A stretch of DNA of 64,000 nt from an uncultured Bacilli bacterium (GTDB taxonomy: Bacteria; Bacillota_I; Bacilli_A; RF39; UBA660). The stretch is from assembly GCA_934130005.1 (NCBI GenBank), contig CAKOXD010000007.1, positions 11,004-75,003 of the forward strand. Direction: 5' to 3'. This document shows, piece after piece, positions 60,352 through 64,000 of the stretch (the first letter of the stretch is position 1; every line of letters begins with the position of its first letter). The notes below the pieces were generated by a model that saw only the letters and a program-made list of their open reading frames with translations, searched no databases and was not told the origin of the DNA. The translations under genes were made by a program, and so were the position numbers.

Positions 60352-61491
60352 ATGGAAAATCTAGATTTAGTAAAAATAATTGAAATAAATGAAATATTAA
60401 AAGAAGAAAAAGTTGCTGTGAAAGATGTAAAAAATATTCTAAAAAATTCTAATAGAATAAATAATTTACTATATGATTCATTAAAATATTTTATAGAAGA
60501 AGAAGCAATAGATAAACCATTAATAGAAAATATAACAATTAATAATGTAACAAAACAATTAATATATGCATATTTAAGAAAAAACAAAGTTGAGATAGTT
60601 GATTTATCAGAAATAGAAGAAATAGAAAATTATCAAGATGAAAATATTGAAGAATATAATAGTCAATGTTTTTCTGATGATTTTATTAATTTATATTTAA
60701 AAGAAGCTTCTAGTTATCCATTATTAACTAATGAACAAGAAAAAGACCTATTTATAAGATATAATAATGGAGAAAAAGAGTTAAAAGATATACTTATAAA
60801 TTCAAATTTAAGATTAGTTATTAGTGTAGCAAGAAGATATTATAATAAAACTGTTGAACTATTAGATTTAATTGAATATGGAAATGAAGGATTAATTAAA
60901 GCAATAGATAAATTTGATGTAACAAAGGGATATAAATTTTCTACATATGCTACATGGTGGATTAGACAAGCAATTACAAGAGGAATACATAATACAGGAA
61001 GAATGATAAGGATTCCAGTACATGTTAATGAAAGTATCAATAAAATACAAAAAATTAGAAGTAAATATTTTAATGAAAACGGTAGTTATCCGAATGTAGA
61101 ACAACTTATGAAATTAACAGGTTATAGTAAAGCAAAAGTAGAATTATGTTTAAAAAACTTAGAAGATGTTGGTGGCCTTGATGCACCAGTTGGTGAAATG
61201 CAACATGGAGAACAAACAACAGTTGGAGATTTTGTTAAATTAGACTATTCATTGGAAGATGAAGCAATTTCTAATGCAAGAATTAATGAAATACGAGAAA
61301 TGATAGATTCCTTAAATGAAAGAGAAAGAAAAATTATATTATTAAGATTTGGATTTGAAGATGGAAATCCACATACATTAGAGCAAGTTGGAGCCAAATT
61401 TAATCTAACAAGAGAAAGAATAAGACAAATAGAAACAAAAGCAATTAGAAAATTAAAAATAAAAATGAGAAAAAGTAATTTTAAAAGATAA
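60352..61491 (+). CDS. RpoD-like sigma-70 factor with divergent region 2.4
   Basis: This 379-residue group 1/2-like sigma factor has an N-terminal helical region resembling 1.1 (residues 1-85). Region 1.2-2 follows (YLKEASSYPLLTNEQEKDL, LLDLIEYGNEGLIKAIDKFD, TYATWWIRQAITR), then regions 3 and 4 (GVxFNLTRERIRQIETKAIR type). In region 2.4 it reads GIHNTGRMIRIPVHV, where RpoD/SigA has AIADQARTIRIPVHM, so -10 recognition may differ. Either it is the organism's primary sigma with changed residues or a second, RpoD-like factor. It is not next to dnaG, the usual site of rpoD. GGGGGAT precedes the chosen ATG. Confidence 0.85.
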   Translation: MENLDLVKIIEINEILKEEKVAVKDVKNILKNSNRINNLLYDSLKYFIEEEAIDKPLIENITINNVTKQLIYAYLRKNKVEIVDLSEIEEIENYQDENIEEYNSQCFSDDFINLYLKEASSYPLLTNEQEKDLFIRYNNGEKELKDILINSNLRLVISVARRYYNKTVELLDLIEYGNEGLIKAIDKFDVTKGYKFSTYATWWIRQAITRGIHNTGRMIRIPVHVNESINKIQKIRSKYFNENGSYPNVEQLMKLTGYSKAKVELCLKNLEDVGGLDAPVGEMQHGEQTTVGDFVKLDYSLEDEAISNARINEIREMIDSLNERERKIILLRFGFEDGNPHTLEQVGAKFNLTRERIRQIETKAIRKLKIKMRKSNFKR

Positions 61492-61509
61492 AATTCTTTT
61501 TTTTTTTGA
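61474..61509 (+). terminator. weak intrinsic terminator
   Basis: AATTTT and AAAATT pair around AAAAGAT and run into C-T(12); all A-T stem. Confidence 0.45.
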
Positions 61510-61580
61510 AATTTTTGTTGATTAAAAACATTTCTTTTTATCCATTATATACATAGAATAATAATGGAAAGGAAGATAAT

Positions 61581-63896
61581 ATGTTTAGTAATTTTACAGA
61601 AGAGGCAAGAAATGTAATAGTAAAAGCAAAATTAGAAATGAAAAAACTTAAACATCCTTATGTTGGAAGTGAACACTTATTATTAGCTATATTAAAAGAA
61701 GAAAACAATGTAAGTAAAATATTAAAAGAATATAATCTTGATTATAATAAATTAAAAAAAGAAATTATAAATATTATTGGAGTAGGTAGTAATGAAAATT
61801 CTTGGTTTTTATATACTCCTTTACTTAAAAGAATATTTGAAACAGCTATAATAGATAGTAAAGAAAATAATAGCGATGTAACTATAGAAAATTTATTTAG
61901 TGCATTATTAGAAGAAGGAGAAGGAGTTGCAATTAGAGTAATGCTAGGAATGAATATTGATTTAGATAGTTTATATAAAGAATTTTCATATTCATTAATA
62001 AAACCAGTAAAACATAAAAAAAATAAAAAATTATTATTAGATGAATTAGGTATAGATTTAACAAAAAAGGCACTTAATAATGAATTAGATCCTGTAATAG
62101 GAAGAGAAGAAGAAATAAAAAGAGTACTAGAAATATTATCAAGAAGATGTAAAAATAATCCAATACTAATAGGAGAAGCTGGTGTTGGAAAAACAGCTAT
62201 AGTTGAAGAATTAAGTAATATGATAGCAAGTGGTAATGTACCTGTTCAACTTTTAAATAAAAGAATAATAAGCTTAGATATGGCTAGTTTAGTAGCTGGA
62301 ACTAAATATCGTGGTGAGTTTGAAGATAGAATAAATAAAATAATAAAAGAAGTAGAAGAAAATGACAATATAATTTTATTTATAGATGAAATTCATACTT
62401 TAGTAGGAGCTGGTGGAGCAGAAGGGGCTATAGATGCATCAAATATATTTAAACCAGCATTAGCTCGTGGAAAATTGAGATGTATAGGTGCTACTACAAT
62501 AGATGAATATAAAAAATATATAGAAAAAGATGGAGCACTTGATAGAAGATTTCAAAAAATTTTAATAGAAGTTCCTGACAAAGAGAAAACTAAAGGAATA
62601 TTGTTAAATTTAAAAAATATATACGAAAAATATCATATGGTAACAATTAGTGAAGAAATAATAGATACTATTTTAGATTTAACAGATAAGTATATATATG
62701 ACAGATATGAACCAGATAAATCAATAGATATACTAGATGAAGTTTGTGCTAAAGTGAGCTTAAAAGAAACAAAAGAAATAAAAAAATATAATGAATTAAA
62801 AAAAGAATATAAAATAATTAATGGTAAAAAGAATGATTCTATAATTAAAAATAAATTTAAAGAAGCAAGTAACTATAAAGAAATAGAAAATAAATTAATG
62901 GATGAGATAAACAATACAGAATTAAAACTATATACTAAAAAGAAAAAAGAAGTAACAAAAAAAGATGTCGCAGAAGTTATTAATATAAAAACTAAAATAC
63001 CAGTATATGAACTTTTAAATGAAACTAAAACAACAATAAAAAATATAGAAAATAAATTAAAAAGTAATATTATTGGTCAAGAAAAAGCTATTAATGAGGT
63101 ATTAAATAATACAAAAAAAATAAAACTTGGATTTAAAGATAAACAAAAATGTTATTCATTTATGTTTATGGGTCCTAGTGGTGTTGGAAAGACGGCTTTA
63201 GCAAAACTTTTTGGGGAATGTTTGGTTGGCAAGAATAATATCATAAAACTTGATATGAGTGAATTTAGTGAGGCACATAGTGTTAGTAAAATAATAGGAT
63301 CACCTCCAGGTTATATAGGATATAGTGATAATAAAAATGTATTGGAAGAAGTAAGAAATAAACCATATTCAGTAATAATATTAGATGAAATAGAAAAAGC
63401 AAATAGCGCTGTTATAAATTTATTTTATCAAATATTAGATGAGGGAAAAATAAAAGATTCAACAGGAAAAATAGTAAGATTTGATAATGTAACTATAGTA
63501 ATGACATCAAATATAGGATTTAATGATATACATGTTGGATTTAATAAAAGAAATGAAAGTATTATAACATCTAAATTAAAAGATTATTTTGATATTTCAT
63601 TTATTAATAGAATAGATAGTGTAATAGTATTTAATCAATTAAATAATGAAAATATAAAATATTTAGTAAATGAAAAAATAAATAATTTAAAACAAAAATA
63701 CAATTTAATGGAAATTAATATAAAAATTGATAATGAAGTTATAAACGAAATAATAGAATTATCTAATTATAAAGAATATGGCGCTAGAAAAATAGATAAA
63801 TTAATAAAAGATAAATTAGAAAATAAAATAATAAATGAAGTTATAAATAATAATTATAATGTAGAAATTAATACTTTAAAGGAAAATGCTATATAA
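61581..63896 (+). CDS. clpC: ATP-dependent Clp protease ATPase subunit ClpC
   Basis: This 771-residue double-AAA+ unfoldase has an N-domain with two Clp repeats (1-145). D1 has Walker A GEAGVGKTAIVEE and LFIDEIHTLVGAG; a short middle region (about 410-470) follows. D2 has GPSGVGKTALAK, VIILDEIEKAN and the arginine fingers. The middle domain is of ClpC length, not the long ClpB rod. It feeds proteins to ClpP with help from adaptors such as MecA or McsB. In many Firmicutes clpC lies in a ctsR-mcsA-mcsB-clpC operon; here it stands alone. AAGGAAGATA precedes the ATG. Confidence 0.9.
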   Translation: MFSNFTEEARNVIVKAKLEMKKLKHPYVGSEHLLLAILKEENNVSKILKEYNLDYNKLKKEIINIIGVGSNENSWFLYTPLLKRIFETAIIDSKENNSDVTIENLFSALLEEGEGVAIRVMLGMNIDLDSLYKEFSYSLIKPVKHKKNKKLLLDELGIDLTKKALNNELDPVIGREEEIKRVLEILSRRCKNNPILIGEAGVGKTAIVEELSNMIASGNVPVQLLNKRIISLDMASLVAGTKYRGEFEDRINKIIKEVEENDNIILFIDEIHTLVGAGGAEGAIDASNIFKPALARGKLRCIGATTIDEYKKYIEKDGALDRRFQKILIEVPDKEKTKGILLNLKNIYEKYHMVTISEEIIDTILDLTDKYIYDRYEPDKSIDILDEVCAKVSLKETKEIKKYNELKKEYKIINGKKNDSIIKNKFKEASNYKEIENKLMDEINNTELKLYTKKKKEVTKKDVAEVINIKTKIPVYELLNETKTTIKNIENKLKSNIIGQEKAINEVLNNTKKIKLGFKDKQKCYSFMFMGPSGVGKTALAKLFGECLVGKNNIIKLDMSEFSEAHSVSKIIGSPPGYIGYSDNKNVLEEVRNKPYSVIILDEIEKANSAVINLFYQILDEGKIKDSTGKIVRFDNVTIVMTSNIGFNDIHVGFNKRNESIITSKLKDYFDISFINRIDSVIVFNQLNNENIKYLVNEKINNLKQKYNLMEINIKIDNEVINEIIELSNYKEYGARKIDKLIKDKLENKIINEVINNNYNVEINTLKENAI

Positions 63897-63925
63897 CAGA
63901 TAAAAAAAATCTGTTATTTTTTTAT
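63893..63925 (+). terminator. clpC terminator
   Basis: ATAACAGAT and ATCTGTTAT form a 9-bp stem around seven A residues and run into T residues; the stop codon is in the 5' arm. Confidence 0.8.
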
Positions 63926-63948
63926 ATAAAAAATGGAAAAAATGTGAT

Positions 63949-63977
63949 TTGTAATAGGTTTTTAAGTATGATATTAT
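63949..63977 (+). promoter_or_regulatory. promoter of the next gene
   Basis: TTGTAA (63949-63954) and TATTAT (63972-63977) are 17 bp apart. Confidence 0.55.
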
Positions 63978-63997
63978 GCAGTTGAAGGACGTGAAAT

Positions 63998-64000
63998 ATG
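63998..64000 (+). CDS. start codon of a gene running off the window
   Basis: The window ends with ATG preceded by GAAGGACGTG and a 17-bp-spaced promoter, the pattern of a gene start in this genome. Nothing can be said of the product. Confidence 0.4.

Noticed and set aside
1..64000. Mollicutes genetic code (TGA as tryptophan)
   Set aside because: TGA ends several genes at natural points, for example MGMT, with overlapping downstream starts, and Trp is encoded by TGG in conserved motifs.

Overview
This window looks like chromosomal DNA from a very AT-rich, endospore-forming low-GC Firmicute. The evidence is a gerA-gerC-gerB germinant receptor operon, long-form HPF, ClpC, an agr quorum-sensing system, RluB and RlmCD-type enzymes, sigma-A-like promoters (TTGACA-17-TATAAT, often with an extended TGn -10) and strong AGGAGG ribosome sites. 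TGA is used as a stop, so the code is the standard one rather than the Mollicutes code. An uncultured gut member of the Bacilli or a neighbouring class is my best guess. That is inference; no rRNA is present to confirm it.

Layout. 0-7.5 kb: a P2B-type calcium ATPase, an orphan AbiEi-like antitoxin, a complete agr-type quorum-sensing locus (response regulator and kinase facing a 40-residue AgrD-like peptide gene and AgrB), a cold-shock protein and HPF. 7.6-16 kb: tRNA-Arg(ACG) and tRNA-Pro(UGG), a lipoprotein, rluB, ferredoxin, the ger operon on the minus strand, an RNA methyltransferase and a GNAT fragment. 16-18.2 kb: a CsoR-type copper repressor with a 21-cysteine metallothionein-like protein, followed by an intact IS1182-family element that appears to have landed inside the terminator. 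18.3-24 kb: MGMT, a PAP2 phosphatase and a CmpB-like membrane protein, then a MerR-controlled operon (two flavodoxins, CMD, cupin, DXS-like enzyme).

24.8-47.9 kb is the most unusual region: about 23 kb, all on the plus strand, that interleaves a Tad/Flp-type pilus assembly set (CpaB, CpaF, TadB, TadC, two tiny pilins, three pseudopilin-like proteins, a degenerate CpaE) with a Gram-positive type IV secretion set (two VirB2-like proteins, VirB6-like, PrgI/VirB3-like, VirB4 in two pieces, a lysozyme/CHAP hydrolase, VirD4). It also encodes a 917-residue cysteine-rich secreted protein. No relaxase, integrase or attachment repeats are visible, so it looks like a resident cell-surface or secretion machine rather than an ordinary integrative conjugative element.

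48-64 kb is mostly housekeeping: Mn/Fe superoxide dismutase overlapping a class B PBP, rpmG, efp, a possible small RNA, an SDR and a YnbB-type PLP enzyme, then infC-rpmI-rplT with a leader attenuator and an ATC start for infC. After these come a Fic protein, a 633-residue type IV pilin-like protein with a tandem repeat, parE, a sigma-70 factor with an unusual region 2.4, and clpC. The window closes on the promoter and start codon of the next gene.
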